Shown one piece after another: positions 32,376 to 41,553 of a DNA stretch of 46,834 nt (the stretch's first letter is position 1; each line of letters opens with the position of its first letter). The notes beneath the pieces are model-generated. The model saw only the letters and a list, made by a program, of their open reading frames with translations, was not told the origin of the DNA and did no database searches. The translations under genes were made by a program, and so were the position numbers. Origin of the DNA: Actinomycetota bacterium (GTDB lineage Bacteria; Actinomycetota; Acidimicrobiia; IMCC26256; PALSA-610); assembly GCA_005779395.1 (NCBI GenBank), contig SXJP01000027.1:1-46834 (forward strand). The letters are read 5' to 3'.

Positions 32376-34052
32376 ATGGGCGATGCCACTCCACTCGGAA
32401 TAATGTTGATGAGAGCAGGTCTCATCTCGCAGGCGCAGTTGGATGCCGGTGTAGCCGAACACATCGCCAGGTCAAAACCGCTTGGCCGCGTGCTTATCGA
32501 GTCAGGCGTGGTTTCTGAGACCGATGTCGTGCGCGCCCTTGCGGCCCAGGTTGGCCTCGAATATGTCGATCTCAGTGACCTAACGGTCGATGCCAGCGCT
32601 GTCGGCGTTGTTAGCGAAAGCGTGGCCCGCCGTTATCAAGCAATTCCGATCGCCTGGCGCGATGGTCGGCTCGTCGTGGCTATGGCCGACCCGTCAAACG
32701 TTTTCGCGCTAGACGACATTCGAGCCGTCGCTGGTGTTGAGGCCATCAGTGTTGTAGCAACACCTACCCAGATCTCGGAGACGATCGACAGGTACTTTCG
32801 GCTCGACACAGAAGTTGACTCGATCGCGCAGCTTGCAGCAGACGAGCATGAAGATGACGAGACGATCACGTCGATTAGCTCCGTTGTCGAAGACGCGCCA
32901 ATCGTCAAGTTCGTTACATTGCTAATCAGTCAGGCAGTTGGCGACCGAGCTTCGGACATCCATGTCGAGCCGACAGAAACTGATCTGAGAATCAGGTTCC
33001 GAATTGACGGTGTGTTGCACGAGGTGATGCGTTCGCCGCGGTCGATCCAGTCTGGCGTCATTTCTCGGCTCAAAGTCATGGCCGACATCAACATCGCTGA
33101 GCGTCGAATTCCTCAAGATGGGCGCATCTCCATCAAGGTTGGTGGCAAGCCAATCGATTTGCGTGTCGCGACCCTGCCGACGGTCTATGGCGAGAAGGTC
33201 GTGCTGCGAATCCTCGATAAGAGCCAGGCGTTGTTGCGTCTCGAAGAACTCGGGTTCTTGCCAGAGCAACTCGACCGGTTTGCTACGGCTTATCGCAAGC
33301 CCTACGGCACGATTCTTGTGACTGGTCCGACCGGCTCTGGAAAGAGCACGACGCTTTATGCAACGCTAAATATCTTGAACGAAGCCCACCGCAACATCAT
33401 CACGGTCGAGGACCCTGTTGAGTATCGGATGGCTGGTATCAACCAGGTCCAGGTTCACGCCAAAGCTGGCCTCACGTTCTCGTCCGCGCTGCGGTCCATT
33501 CTGCGTTCTGACCCCGATGTGTTGCTCGTAGGCGAGATCCGAGACCGCGAAACTGCTGTTATTGGGATCGAAGCTGCCCTCACGGGTCACCTTGTGCTTT
33601 CGACCCTGCACACGAACGACTCGGCGAGCACGCCGATGCGACTTGTTGAAATGGGCGTTGAACCGTTCTTGGTTACTAGCGCGCTTGATGCTGTCGTCGC
33701 CCAGCGGCTAGCTCGGAAATTGTGCCCGAACTGTAAGGAACAGTACGAGCCATCCGAAGCTGAACTGTTTGAGGCTGGCTGGGACTTAGATGGTTCTGGA
33801 GACGCGCCCCTGATATATCGCGCGGTTGGCTGTATTTCTTGTGCGCGTACTGGCTACAAGGGCCGCTTTGGTGTCCATGAAGTGTTGCTGATGTCTGAGG
33901 AACTCAAGCGTGCGGTAATCGAACGGCGAAGCTCAGACGACATCGCGAAGATTGCAGTTATGCAAGGCATGATCCCTCTCAGGCAGGATGGATTGCGGAA
34001 AGTCGCTTCTGGCATGACAAGTCTTGAGGAAATCTTCAGAGTTGTCGCGTAA
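32376..34052 (+). CDS. pilB: Type IV pilus assembly ATPase PilB (GspE family)
   Basis: The 558-residue protein has an N-terminal MshEN/GspE-N domain (about 1-145; MRAGLISQAQLDAGVAEHIA, RRYQAIPIAWRDGRLVVAMA), then the GspE motor. Walker A GPTGSGKST is at about 317-325, the Asp box lies around ITVEDPVEYRM, Walker B is DPDVLLVGEIRDRETA, and the His box LSTLHTNDSAS follows. The four-cysteine zinc site (CPNCKEQYE and CISCARTGY) typical of extension ATPases is present and distinguishes it from PilT. It powers pilin polymerisation at the cytoplasmic face of the machine. The ATG has an AAGAAG stretch upstream. pilT follows 17 bases later. Confidence 0.95.
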   Translation: MGDATPLGIMLMRAGLISQAQLDAGVAEHIARSKPLGRVLIESGVVSETDVVRALAAQVGLEYVDLSDLTVDASAVGVVSESVARRYQAIPIAWRDGRLVVAMADPSNVFALDDIRAVAGVEAISVVATPTQISETIDRYFRLDTEVDSIAQLAADEHEDDETITSISSVVEDAPIVKFVTLLISQAVGDRASDIHVEPTETDLRIRFRIDGVLHEVMRSPRSIQSGVISRLKVMADINIAERRIPQDGRISIKVGGKPIDLRVATLPTVYGEKVVLRILDKSQALLRLEELGFLPEQLDRFATAYRKPYGTILVTGPTGSGKSTTLYATLNILNEAHRNIITVEDPVEYRMAGINQVQVHAKAGLTFSSALRSILRSDPDVLLVGEIRDRETAVIGIEAALTGHLVLSTLHTNDSASTPMRLVEMGVEPFLVTSALDAVVAQRLARKLCPNCKEQYEPSEAELFEAGWDLDGSGDAPLIYRAVGCISCARTGYKGRFGVHEVLLMSEELKRAVIERRSSDDIAKIAVMQGMIPLRQDGLRKVASGMTSLEEIFRVVA

Positions 34053-34069
34053 CTGCCGATAGCTCTGCG

Positions 34070-35617
34070 ATGCTCGGACAACAAGCGCGCCATTTTGGCG
34101 AAGCACTCATCGACCGCCACGTACTTTCTCGAGATGCACTAGAGGCCGCTCTAGAAGCATCAGAACGCGAGAACATGGCTCTGCCCGTGTATCTCGCATC
34201 GAAGGGTCTAGTCGGGACTAAGGACCTCACGGCAGCATTAGCGATGAGTCTTGGTATTCGCTTCATCGATTTTCGCGACACTCCGTTGCACCAGGACGCA
34301 CCGCTTGTAATCCCCGCAGATGTTGCGCGCCGTTACCTAGCTGTCGGGATCGACTTCGAAGGCGCAAAACTCATCGTTGCTTTTGCTGAACCGGGAGACG
34401 ATGCTGCAGTACTCGCTATTGGACAGGTCACGGGATACGAGATCATCCCGGCTGCTGCTGACCGATCTGAGATAGCTAAGGCGATCGAGTCCATCTACGG
34501 ACCAGGTCCAGCAATCGCGGGCGCAGAACACGTTGAGGTCGTCGATAACCCCAACGAGATTTCGATACATGCGCTGCTTGAATGTGTGCTCGAGATGCGT
34601 GGCTCTGACTTGCATCTAAGTGCTGGTAGTCGTCCGGTGGTTCGTGTCAATGGTGCGATGACGCCACTGGCTGATTACCCGGTCTTGAACGGCAGCCAGA
34701 TTCGCCAGATGGTGTATTCGATCATCACCCAAAAACAACGCGAGAAGTTTGAGCGCGATCTAGAACTCGACACGAGTTACACGCTCCCGCACAAGAGCCG
34801 CTTCCGGATGAACATCTTGTTGCAGCGCGACAGCGTCGGATGTGTGATGCGTGCGATTCCGTTTGAGATTGTCGGGTTCGAGAAACTTGGTGTGCCGTCG
34901 GCTGTCGAACAGTTCGCATGGCTCCCACAGGGTCTTGTACTCGTTGCTGGTCCTACTGGCTCAGGTAAGAGCACGACATTGGCGAGCCTTGTCGACATCA
35001 TCAACCGCGAGCGCGCGGTGCACATCATGACGGTCGAAGACCCAATCGAGTTCCTGCACCAACACAAAAGAGCCATCGTGAACCAGCGCGAAGTCGGCGA
35101 AGACACTCACTCTTTTGCGAACGCACTCAAGCACGTTTTGCGTCAAGACCCAGACGTAATTCTTGTCGGCGAAATGCGAGACCTAGAGACAATCTCGACA
35201 GCGATTACAGCAGCAGAGACTGGTCACCTTGTTTTTGCGACATTGCACACCCAGGACGCGCCACAGTCAATCGACCGAATCATTGACGTTTTCCCAAGTC
35301 ACCAGCAACAACAGATTCGAGTGCAACTTGCGTCTGCGTTGCAGGGCGTGTGCGTACAGCAACTATTGCCAACGCTTGACGGCAGGGGCCGGGTCGCAGC
35401 AGCCGAAGTAATGGTCTCAACGCCAGCTATTCGCAACCTGATCCGTGAAGGCAAGACACATCAGATCTATTCGATGATGCAAGCAGGCGGCAAGCACGGC
35501 ATGGTCACGATGGACATGTCTCTCGCTCACCTAGCGCGGACAGGACGCATCTCGATGGACGTCGCACGTGAACGCTCAACGAACGAAGACTATTTGCAAC
35601 GGCTGATCAACGGATGA
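34070..35617 (+). CDS. pilT: Twitching motility ATPase PilT with extra N-terminal MshEN-like domain
   Basis: At 515 residues this is about 150 longer than ordinary PilT (345-370). Residues 1 to about 145 resemble the MshEN/GspE-N domain (HFGEALIDRHVLSRDALEAA, RRYLAVGIDFEGAKLIVAFA). The PilT core begins at about 165 (IHALLECVLEMRGSDLHLSA). Walker A GPTGSGKST is at about 294-302, ITVEDPIEFLH-like MTVEDPIEF and the Walker B DPDVILVGEMRDLETI follow. The PilT signature AIRNLIREGK is in the C-terminal part. There is no zinc site. It should depolymerise pili for retraction. The added domain might bind cyclic di-GMP as in MshE, but ligand residues were not verified. Confidence 0.93.
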   Translation: MLGQQARHFGEALIDRHVLSRDALEAALEASERENMALPVYLASKGLVGTKDLTAALAMSLGIRFIDFRDTPLHQDAPLVIPADVARRYLAVGIDFEGAKLIVAFAEPGDDAAVLAIGQVTGYEIIPAAADRSEIAKAIESIYGPGPAIAGAEHVEVVDNPNEISIHALLECVLEMRGSDLHLSAGSRPVVRVNGAMTPLADYPVLNGSQIRQMVYSIITQKQREKFERDLELDTSYTLPHKSRFRMNILLQRDSVGCVMRAIPFEIVGFEKLGVPSAVEQFAWLPQGLVLVAGPTGSGKSTTLASLVDIINRERAVHIMTVEDPIEFLHQHKRAIVNQREVGEDTHSFANALKHVLRQDPDVILVGEMRDLETISTAITAAETGHLVFATLHTQDAPQSIDRIIDVFPSHQQQQIRVQLASALQGVCVQQLLPTLDGRGRVAAAEVMVSTPAIRNLIREGKTHQIYSMMQAGGKHGMVTMDMSLAHLARTGRISMDVARERSTNEDYLQRLING

Positions 35618-35661
35618 TGAATCCGCGACCCGAAGCGCTCGCAGAAGAAGTGGGATAAACA

Positions 35662-36885
35662 ATGGCGACAAGCACATACGCGTACAAGGTCAGGGACAAG
35701 ACCGGAAAACTTGTCGTAGGCCAGCTCGAAGCCGAGAGCGAACAATTGCTTGTCGCGAAGCTGCGGCAGATGGGTTACACGCCAATCGCGATCGACGAAC
35801 ACCGATCCGAAAAGCTGAGCCGCGAAATCCAGATACCAGGGCTCTCTAACCGCATACGGCTCAAAGACGTGGCTGTATTTTCACGCCAGTTCGCGACCAT
35901 GATCAACTCTGGCCTCACGTTGCTACGTGCGCTCTACATCTTGGCTGAGCAGACCGAATCGAAGCCACTCGCCGCGATCGTGAACCAGGTCCGCATCGAC
36001 GTAGAAAAAGGTTCGTCGCTATCGGGCGCACTCGGTAAGCACCCGAAGGCGTTCAGCCGTCTGTATGTATCGATGGTCAAAGCCGGTGAGGTTGGTGGTG
36101 CGCTAGACAGCGTGCTCACACGACTCGCCGACACGATTGAAAAGCAAGTCGAACTACGTCGCAAGGTCAAGTCGGCGATGACATACCCAGTTGTAGTTGG
36201 TGTGCTTGTTGCGGTGATCGTCTCAGCGATGTTGCTGTTCGTGATCCCGATGTTCAAAGGCCTTTACGCAGAACTTGGCGGCGAACTGCCGTTGCCCACA
36301 ACAATCCTTATCAACATCAGTTCGGTTTGTAGGCAATATTGGTACTTTGTTTTCGTGGTGCAGATCGGCATCATTGTCGGCCTACGTCGATGGATCACTA
36401 CAGAAGAAGGCCGCAAGCGCTGGGATGCGATCAAGCTGAAGATGCCTGTTATGGGCGTGCTCGTAAAAAAGACTGCGTTAGCGCGTTTCTCTCGGACTCT
36501 CTCAGCACTTGTGCGCTCTGGCGTTCCGATCCTCGAGTCGCTCGACATCGTGGCCGACACATCAGGCAACAGCGTTGTCGCTGCCGGCATCCTCGACGCA
36601 CAGGCCGGGGTCAAGCAAGGCGAGGGCTTATCTGAGCGCCTAGCGAACCACGACGTCTTCCCGCCGATGGTCGTGCAGATGATGGCAGTCGGCGAAGAGA
36701 CCGGCGCGCTCGACGAGATGCTCGACAAGATCGCAGATTTCTACGACGCAGAAGTCGAAGCCACGGTAAATGCACTTACCTCTCTTATAGAGCCACTGTT
36801 GATCGTGTTGATGGGTAGCGCCGTAGGTGGAATGGTCATTGCTCTCTATCTCCCGATGTTCAACATCATCAAACTCATCGAGTAG
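35662..36885 (+). CDS. pilC: Type IV pilus inner-membrane platform protein PilC
   Basis: The 407-residue GspF-family protein has two T2SSF domains. The first holds FSRQFATMINSGLTLLRALY and VSMVKAGEVGGALDSVL, the second FSRTLSALVRSGVPILESLD and VQMMAVGEETGALDEMLDKI. Membrane helices lie at about 170-195, 215-240 and 376-398. The N-terminal part (YAYKVRDKTGKLVVGQLEAE) is standard. PilC transmits motor rotation from PilB/PilT to pilin assembly. In many genomes further pilus genes (major pilin, prepilin peptidase, pilM-N-O) follow. Here the cas3 gene begins 79 bases downstream, so the pilus cluster may be cut off. Confidence 0.95.
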   Translation: MATSTYAYKVRDKTGKLVVGQLEAESEQLLVAKLRQMGYTPIAIDEHRSEKLSREIQIPGLSNRIRLKDVAVFSRQFATMINSGLTLLRALYILAEQTESKPLAAIVNQVRIDVEKGSSLSGALGKHPKAFSRLYVSMVKAGEVGGALDSVLTRLADTIEKQVELRRKVKSAMTYPVVVGVLVAVIVSAMLLFVIPMFKGLYAELGGELPLPTTILINISSVCRQYWYFVFVVQIGIIVGLRRWITTEEGRKRWDAIKLKMPVMGVLVKKTALARFSRTLSALVRSGVPILESLDIVADTSGNSVVAAGILDAQAGVKQGEGLSERLANHDVFPPMVVQMMAVGEETGALDEMLDKIADFYDAEVEATVNALTSLIEPLLIVLMGSAVGGMVIALYLPMFNIIKLIE

Positions 36886-36901
36886 GGGGTTGGCCGGCGT
36901 C

Positions 36902-36931
36902 TTGGTCGATGTCCCACCCTGCACCTAGGTT
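36902..36931 (+). promoter_or_regulatory. Candidate promoter of the cas operon
   Basis: In the 79-base gap after pilC, TTGGTC (36902-36907) and TAGGTT (36926-36931) are separated by 18 bases. A transcript would begin roughly 27 bases before the cas3 GTG. The boxes are imperfect, so this is only the best candidate in the gap. Confidence 0.3.
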
Positions 36932-36964
36932 CTCGTTCCAGATTCGAGACCGGGTAATCGGGGT

Positions 36965-39406
36965 GTGAATGACATGAACGCGGTAGAAGCGAGCTTCGCG
37001 GCTTTCGCCGAACGTGCTACAGGATTCGGTCCGTACGACTATCAGTCACGGATCGCGTGCTCGGGGCTTCCAGAACTCCTCAGTGTCCCGACCGGGTGCG
37101 GCAAGACCATGGCAGCAGTATTGCCTTGGTTGTTCCGTCGCCGGGTCCATGACGACGTAGCTGTGCGCGAGACGACTCCGCATTGGTTGGTATTCGTATT
37201 GCCAATGCGTGTCCTTGTCGAGCAGACCGAGGCTTCGGTCCGCGAGTGGGTAGAGAATCTTGGACTTACTGACGAGGTTGGCGTGCACGTTGTGATGGGA
37301 GGAGAGGGAAAGCTCGACGGTGCCTGGCGCCTCGATCCAGCCCGCGACGCGATCTTCATCGGAACCATGGATATGTTGATCTCTCGCGCATTGAATCGCG
37401 GGTATGGCGAAAGCCGGTTCGCTTGGCCGATCGACTTCGGACTGTTCAACACCGGGTGTCAGTGGGTTTTTGACGAAGTCCAGTTGATGGGCGCCGCGCT
37501 CGCGGCGTCACGGCAGCTTCACGGCCTGCGCGCGGTGCTCGGAACAGCGGCGCCATGCGCAAGCATGTGGATGTCAGCGACCGTCGATCGCGAAGCGTTA
37601 GCGACTATCGACTGCCCACATATCGCAACAGATGTCAGGCTCGCTGACGATGAGCGTAGTGGTGCTCTAGCCGCGCGTCTCGGAGCGACTCGTCGTGTAG
37701 AAGAACTCGTAGTGCCTGACGATACGAAGAAGTACGAGAAGGACATCGCTACGGCACTCACGCTTGAGCACGAAGCAGGGACGTTGACGCTCGCGATACT
37801 CAACACCGTCGATCGAGCAAGAAAAGTTTCGGAGGCGATCAGTGCCCTTAGCGATGCCGAGGTCGTGTTGTTGCATTCGCGATTCAGACGTGCAGATCGC
37901 AAACGTCAAGTCGTAGCGGCCCTCGCTGCAGTCGATCCGGAAGGTCCTGGTCGGATAATTGTTTCGACGCAAGTTGTAGAGGCTGGGGTTGATATTTCTG
38001 CTGCGCTCATGTTTTCTGAGGCTGCTCCCTGGCCATCGATCGTTCAACGCGCCGGTAGGTGCAACCGTGATGGGACTTCGCCGAATGCCAGACTCGTGTG
38101 GATCAAGCCAGCTAAGCTGGCGCCGTACACGAATTCAGATATCGAAGCGTCGGTTTTGGCACTCAAAGGTCTCGAGGGTCGAGACATGACGGGCGACGCA
38201 CTCGGCAAGCTCAGTGTGCCGACAACACGCGTGCAACACGACGTGCTCCGCCGTCGCGACCTCATAGATCTATTCGACACGACACCAGATCTGGGTGGTA
38301 ACGACGTCGATGTGTCGCGTTTTATACGCGATGAGGACGACCTGAGTGTTCAGCTTGCCTGGCGAGACTTCGGGGGCGATGGACCTAGCGATGCGCATCC
38401 TCCGACATCGGCAGAACTCTGCGCTGTCCCGGTGACTGAGGCACGAGAATTCGTGAAAAATGCCGGGGACAAGGGTGCTGTGTGGCGCTTCGACCACCTC
38501 GACGATCGACGTTGGGTCCGTTGTTTTGACGGGGACGTACGCCCCGGAGCGGTCTTGCTAGCTAATTGTTCTGCAGGCGGGTACTCACCTGAGTCTGGTT
38601 GGTCGCCGAAATCCGATGCACCAGTCGAACCTGTTGTCGATCAGGCAGACTCGGCTCTAGTCCCCTCGGTAGAAGCGACCGCAGACGAAGGCCTTTCGGA
38701 ACGGCAACACGCATGGCTAGGGCTACGCGATCATCTCGCCGATGTCGAGTTTGAAACGCGTCGAATCGTCTCGGAACTCAAGTTAATTGGTCTCAAGGAC
38801 GAGCACATCGAGGCAGCTGCGGTAGCGGCCCGCTTGCACGACGTCGGCAAGGCACATCCCGTTTTTCAAGACACGCTCACGCGCACTTGCAGCGATGGCG
38901 AGGAACCGGCGTTCGTCGGTCCTTGGGCCAAGTCGGCTGGGTCTCTCAAGGCTCGTCACCGAAGGAAATATTTTCGCCACGAACTCGTGTCGGCACTCAT
39001 GTTGCTAGGTGAGGCGAGCACGGCGCTAGACGAAGTCGGAGAAAAGGATCTCGTGCGTTACCTTGTTGCGGCACACCACGGCCGGGTGCGCCTCGGTATC
39101 CGTTCGTTGCCGGGCGAGACACGCAACGAACGCGATTTTGATGGCCGCGTTGCGCTCGGCGTCTTTGACGGCGACCCGATTCCGGCAGTTGATATCCCCG
39201 ACGGACGGCTGCCTGAATGCGTAGTCGATCTAGCATTTATGGAGCTCGGCGATCGTCCGGACGGGTCGCCGTCGTGGTCAGCGCGCATGCTCGTACTGCG
39301 CGACCGCCCCGATCTCGGACCGTTCCGGCTCGCGTTTCTAGAAGCTTTGGTGAGGCTTGGCGATTGGAAGGCGAGTGCCGCGCCCGGTGGGGGGTCGCGG
39401 TGGTGA
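36965..39406 (+). CDS. cas3: CRISPR-associated helicase-nuclease Cas3, type I-G, HD domain at C-terminus
   Basis: The 813-residue protein has a superfamily 2 helicase first: Q-motif-like YDYQSRIA, Walker A PTGCGKT (42-48), motif II DEVQ (170-173, in place of DEAH/DEVH), SAT (204-206), STQVVEAGVDIS (334-345) and QRAGRCNR (361-368). The HD nuclease follows at the C-terminus: ARLHDVGK (His625-Asp626), further histidines in FRHE (about 672) and AAHHG (704-705). This helicase-then-HD order is the reverse of most Cas3 proteins and fits subtype I-G (old I-U). It would unwind and degrade target DNA after recruitment by the Csx17-Csb1-Csb2 effector. The start is GTG 36965; an in-frame ATG at 36974 with GGGG at 36960-36963 is an alternative. 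Confidence 0.93.
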   Translation: MNDMNAVEASFAAFAERATGFGPYDYQSRIACSGLPELLSVPTGCGKTMAAVLPWLFRRRVHDDVAVRETTPHWLVFVLPMRVLVEQTEASVREWVENLGLTDEVGVHVVMGGEGKLDGAWRLDPARDAIFIGTMDMLISRALNRGYGESRFAWPIDFGLFNTGCQWVFDEVQLMGAALAASRQLHGLRAVLGTAAPCASMWMSATVDREALATIDCPHIATDVRLADDERSGALAARLGATRRVEELVVPDDTKKYEKDIATALTLEHEAGTLTLAILNTVDRARKVSEAISALSDAEVVLLHSRFRRADRKRQVVAALAAVDPEGPGRIIVSTQVVEAGVDISAALMFSEAAPWPSIVQRAGRCNRDGTSPNARLVWIKPAKLAPYTNSDIEASVLALKGLEGRDMTGDALGKLSVPTTRVQHDVLRRRDLIDLFDTTPDLGGNDVDVSRFIRDEDDLSVQLAWRDFGGDGPSDAHPPTSAELCAVPVTEAREFVKNAGDKGAVWRFDHLDDRRWVRCFDGDVRPGAVLLANCSAGGYSPESGWSPKSDAPVEPVVDQADSALVPSVEATADEGLSERQHAWLGLRDHLADVEFETRRIVSELKLIGLKDEHIEAAAVAARLHDVGKAHPVFQDTLTRTCSDGEEPAFVGPWAKSAGSLKARHRRKYFRHELVSALMLLGEASTALDEVGEKDLVRYLVAAHHGRVRLGIRSLPGETRNERDFDGRVALGVFDGDPIPAVDIPDGRLPECVVDLAFMELGDRPDGSPSWSARMLVLRDRPDLGPFRLAFLEALVRLGDWKASAAPGGGSRW

Positions 39407-41541
39407 ACGCGCTCGTCCTCTCGGGGTGTCGTACTGAACCTCTAGGTTCCTATCTCAAAGCCCTTGGCATACTGCGGATCATCGGCGCGCAAGCAGACAC
39501 CCGTGCGCGTGGCCATTGGCACGGCGACACATTCGTGCTCACAACCGATCTCAGCAACGAATCGCTCGCTGAATTCTTCTTGGATATTTACCGACCGACC
39601 CCGGTCATTTCTCCTTGGAATAAGGGCAGTGGGTTCGCCAAGGAAGGCAAGAGCCCGGGCGCAGTAGCCGCAGTAGGCGTTATCGAAGCTTCTAGTGATG
39701 AGCGTCTTGCTGCGTATCGCGCCGCAATCACGATCGGTGAGCAGATCTACGCCGACATGGTTGCCAATGATTGGGAGAAATCCGCCACAGTGAAGGCATG
39801 TCGCGAGCGCCTACCCGATCTCGCGCTTCCCTGGATAGATGCGTCCGTAGTCTTGGCTCAAACAAAAGAGATTTATCCGCCGATGCTCGGGACAGGCGGA
39901 AATGATGGCCGACTTGATTTTTCCGTGGCGTATATGGGACGTGTCGCTGACATACTTGGTCTCAAGAAGAAACAAAAGACGCCTGCTCGACCTCAGTCAG
40001 CAGAGTGGCTAGCGGCTGCGTTGTTCGAAACCCCAACTGCGCTTGTTGCAGAATCGACCGGCCAATTCTCTCCGGGTGCGACGGGTGGCGCCAATTCGGG
40101 GCCGGTAGTGCCTGCGCCGAGTCTGGTCAACCCGTGGGACTGGGTGTTGCTAATCGAAGGTTCGATGGTTTTCGTGAGTGCCGCCGCGCGACGAATGGGG
40201 AGCGACGCCGGCGGTCGCGCAGCGATTCCATTCACCTCAGACTCTTCACCAACAGGCTACGGGAGCAGCGCGACGGAAGGATCGCGCGGGGAAATTTGGG
40301 CACCTGTCTGGTGTAACGCTTCGTCGGCGGCCGAGGTTGGTCGGTTTATCGAAGAAGGCCGTATGACCTGGAAGGGCAAACAGGGTCGCAGCGGAGTCGA
40401 CTTTGCTCGAGCGGCTGCGTCGTTGGGTGCCGATAGAGGTATCTCCGGGTTCGTGCGGCATGCGTTATTGGAGCGGAACGGCCTTTCGACTACGGCAGTC
40501 CCGGTAGGATTTGTAACCGTCAAGGAACGCCCACAGGTGGCACTGACCGGAGACTTGGATCGCTGGTTGCAACGAATTCGCCGCGCCAAGAACGCCCCAG
40601 CATCGATCGAGGGAGGCATCGCAGCTGTGCAGAGGTGCCTATTCGACGTGGCACGGCAAGGCGACTCGAAAGCGATGCAAGGTCTGCTGTATGAAGTAGC
40701 CGGGCTCGAGCACCTCGCAGGTCGCGCACGGCGTTTCCGTGCCGATGCCGACATCAGACCAGTGGCGGGTCTCGCCGCTGTCGACTGGTTGCCAGCGATC
40801 GATGATGGCACCGCAGAGTTCCAGATCGCCGCGGCCTTCGCAACACTTCGGGACTCTGATGGAACCGGCCTTCGCGAGATCGTCTGCCCGATATCCCGGA
40901 AGGGCGGGTCGCCGGAATGGTCGATCGCGCCTGAGCCGGTACCAGGTCTCACCACAGCGCCGATCGTGTGCGTTTTCGCAGCAGCACTGGTCCGCCGCAC
41001 AGTCATCGTGGCGAGCCGTGACCGCCAAGGGGGGACTCGCGGAGTCGGTGTCCAGCCGGCCTTTAGCTACGGGCTGTCGGCGGCAAGGGGTTCGATCACA
41101 CGTTTTCTTGCGTCGGATCTCGACGAAGATCGTCTCGGGTCGCTGTTTCGATCGCTACTACTCCTCGACTGGCGCTCAACCGACTCGTATAAATCATCGC
41201 CGGTCGAGGAAGAATTCGAAATAACTCCTCCGGTATGGGCCTTGTTGGCCCCGTTTTTCCATGGGCGCCCGATCGAGATGCCAAGCGGTACGGAGTTGAC
41301 GTTGCGCGCCGAAGGATCGTGGCCAGGGATGCTCCGATCGGACCACATCGCCGAGGTAGTCGATGCAGCACTGCGGCGGTACCGCGTCGCACGCATCTTC
41401 CCAGTGTTCGACAGAGGCGTCGCGCAGCGGATATCGAAGAACGCGCCATCCGGTGACCACCTAGCGGCTGCGCTTCTCCTGCGCTCCGCTCCTAGATCGA
41501 TCTCGCGACTAGTCCAACAATCGTCTTACCAATTGCAGTAA
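39403..41541 (+). CDS. csx17: Type I-G large effector subunit Csx17 (Cas8)
   Basis: The 712-residue protein starts at GTG 39403, which overlaps the cas3 TGA. The frame is open upstream to 39217 but only this start gives the family N-terminus (ALVLSGCRTEPLGSYLKALG). Other Csx17-like blocks are TPVISPWNKGSGF, EIYPPMLGTGGNDGRLDFS, NPWDWVLLIEGSMVFVSAA, EIWAPVWCN and LLDWRST. Csx17 takes the place of Cas8 and is expected to recognise the PAM and hold the 5' end of the crRNA complex with Cas5. Its size and its position between cas3 and csb1 are as in known I-G loci. It ends with TAA, which forms part of the csb1 ribosome binding site. Confidence 0.9.
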   Translation: MNALVLSGCRTEPLGSYLKALGILRIIGAQADTRARGHWHGDTFVLTTDLSNESLAEFFLDIYRPTPVISPWNKGSGFAKEGKSPGAVAAVGVIEASSDERLAAYRAAITIGEQIYADMVANDWEKSATVKACRERLPDLALPWIDASVVLAQTKEIYPPMLGTGGNDGRLDFSVAYMGRVADILGLKKKQKTPARPQSAEWLAAALFETPTALVAESTGQFSPGATGGANSGPVVPAPSLVNPWDWVLLIEGSMVFVSAAARRMGSDAGGRAAIPFTSDSSPTGYGSSATEGSRGEIWAPVWCNASSAAEVGRFIEEGRMTWKGKQGRSGVDFARAAASLGADRGISGFVRHALLERNGLSTTAVPVGFVTVKERPQVALTGDLDRWLQRIRRAKNAPASIEGGIAAVQRCLFDVARQGDSKAMQGLLYEVAGLEHLAGRARRFRADADIRPVAGLAAVDWLPAIDDGTAEFQIAAAFATLRDSDGTGLREIVCPISRKGGSPEWSIAPEPVPGLTTAPIVCVFAAALVRRTVIVASRDRQGGTRGVGVQPAFSYGLSAARGSITRFLASDLDEDRLGSLFRSLLLLDWRSTDSYKSSPVEEEFEITPPVWALLAPFFHGRPIEMPSGTELTLRAEGSWPGMLRSDHIAEVVDAALRRYRVARIFPVFDRGVAQRISKNAPSGDHLAAALLLRSAPRSISRLVQQSSYQLQ

Positions 41542-41546
41542 AGGAG
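41540..41546 (+). promoter_or_regulatory. Strong Shine-Dalgarno AAAGGAG for csb1
   Basis: AAAGGAG stands 7 bases before the ATG at 41554 and overlaps the csx17 stop codon. It is the only strong ribosome binding site in the cas operon and belongs to the gene for the multi-copy backbone subunit. Confidence 0.8.
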
Positions 41547-41553
41547 AAAATTA

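Noticed and set aside
40257..41006. A 249-residue minus-strand frame inside csx17, a possible anti-CRISPR or regulator
   Set aside because: It has an Arg/Ser/Pro-rich composition typical of antisense frames, no ribosome binding site and no recognisable fold.
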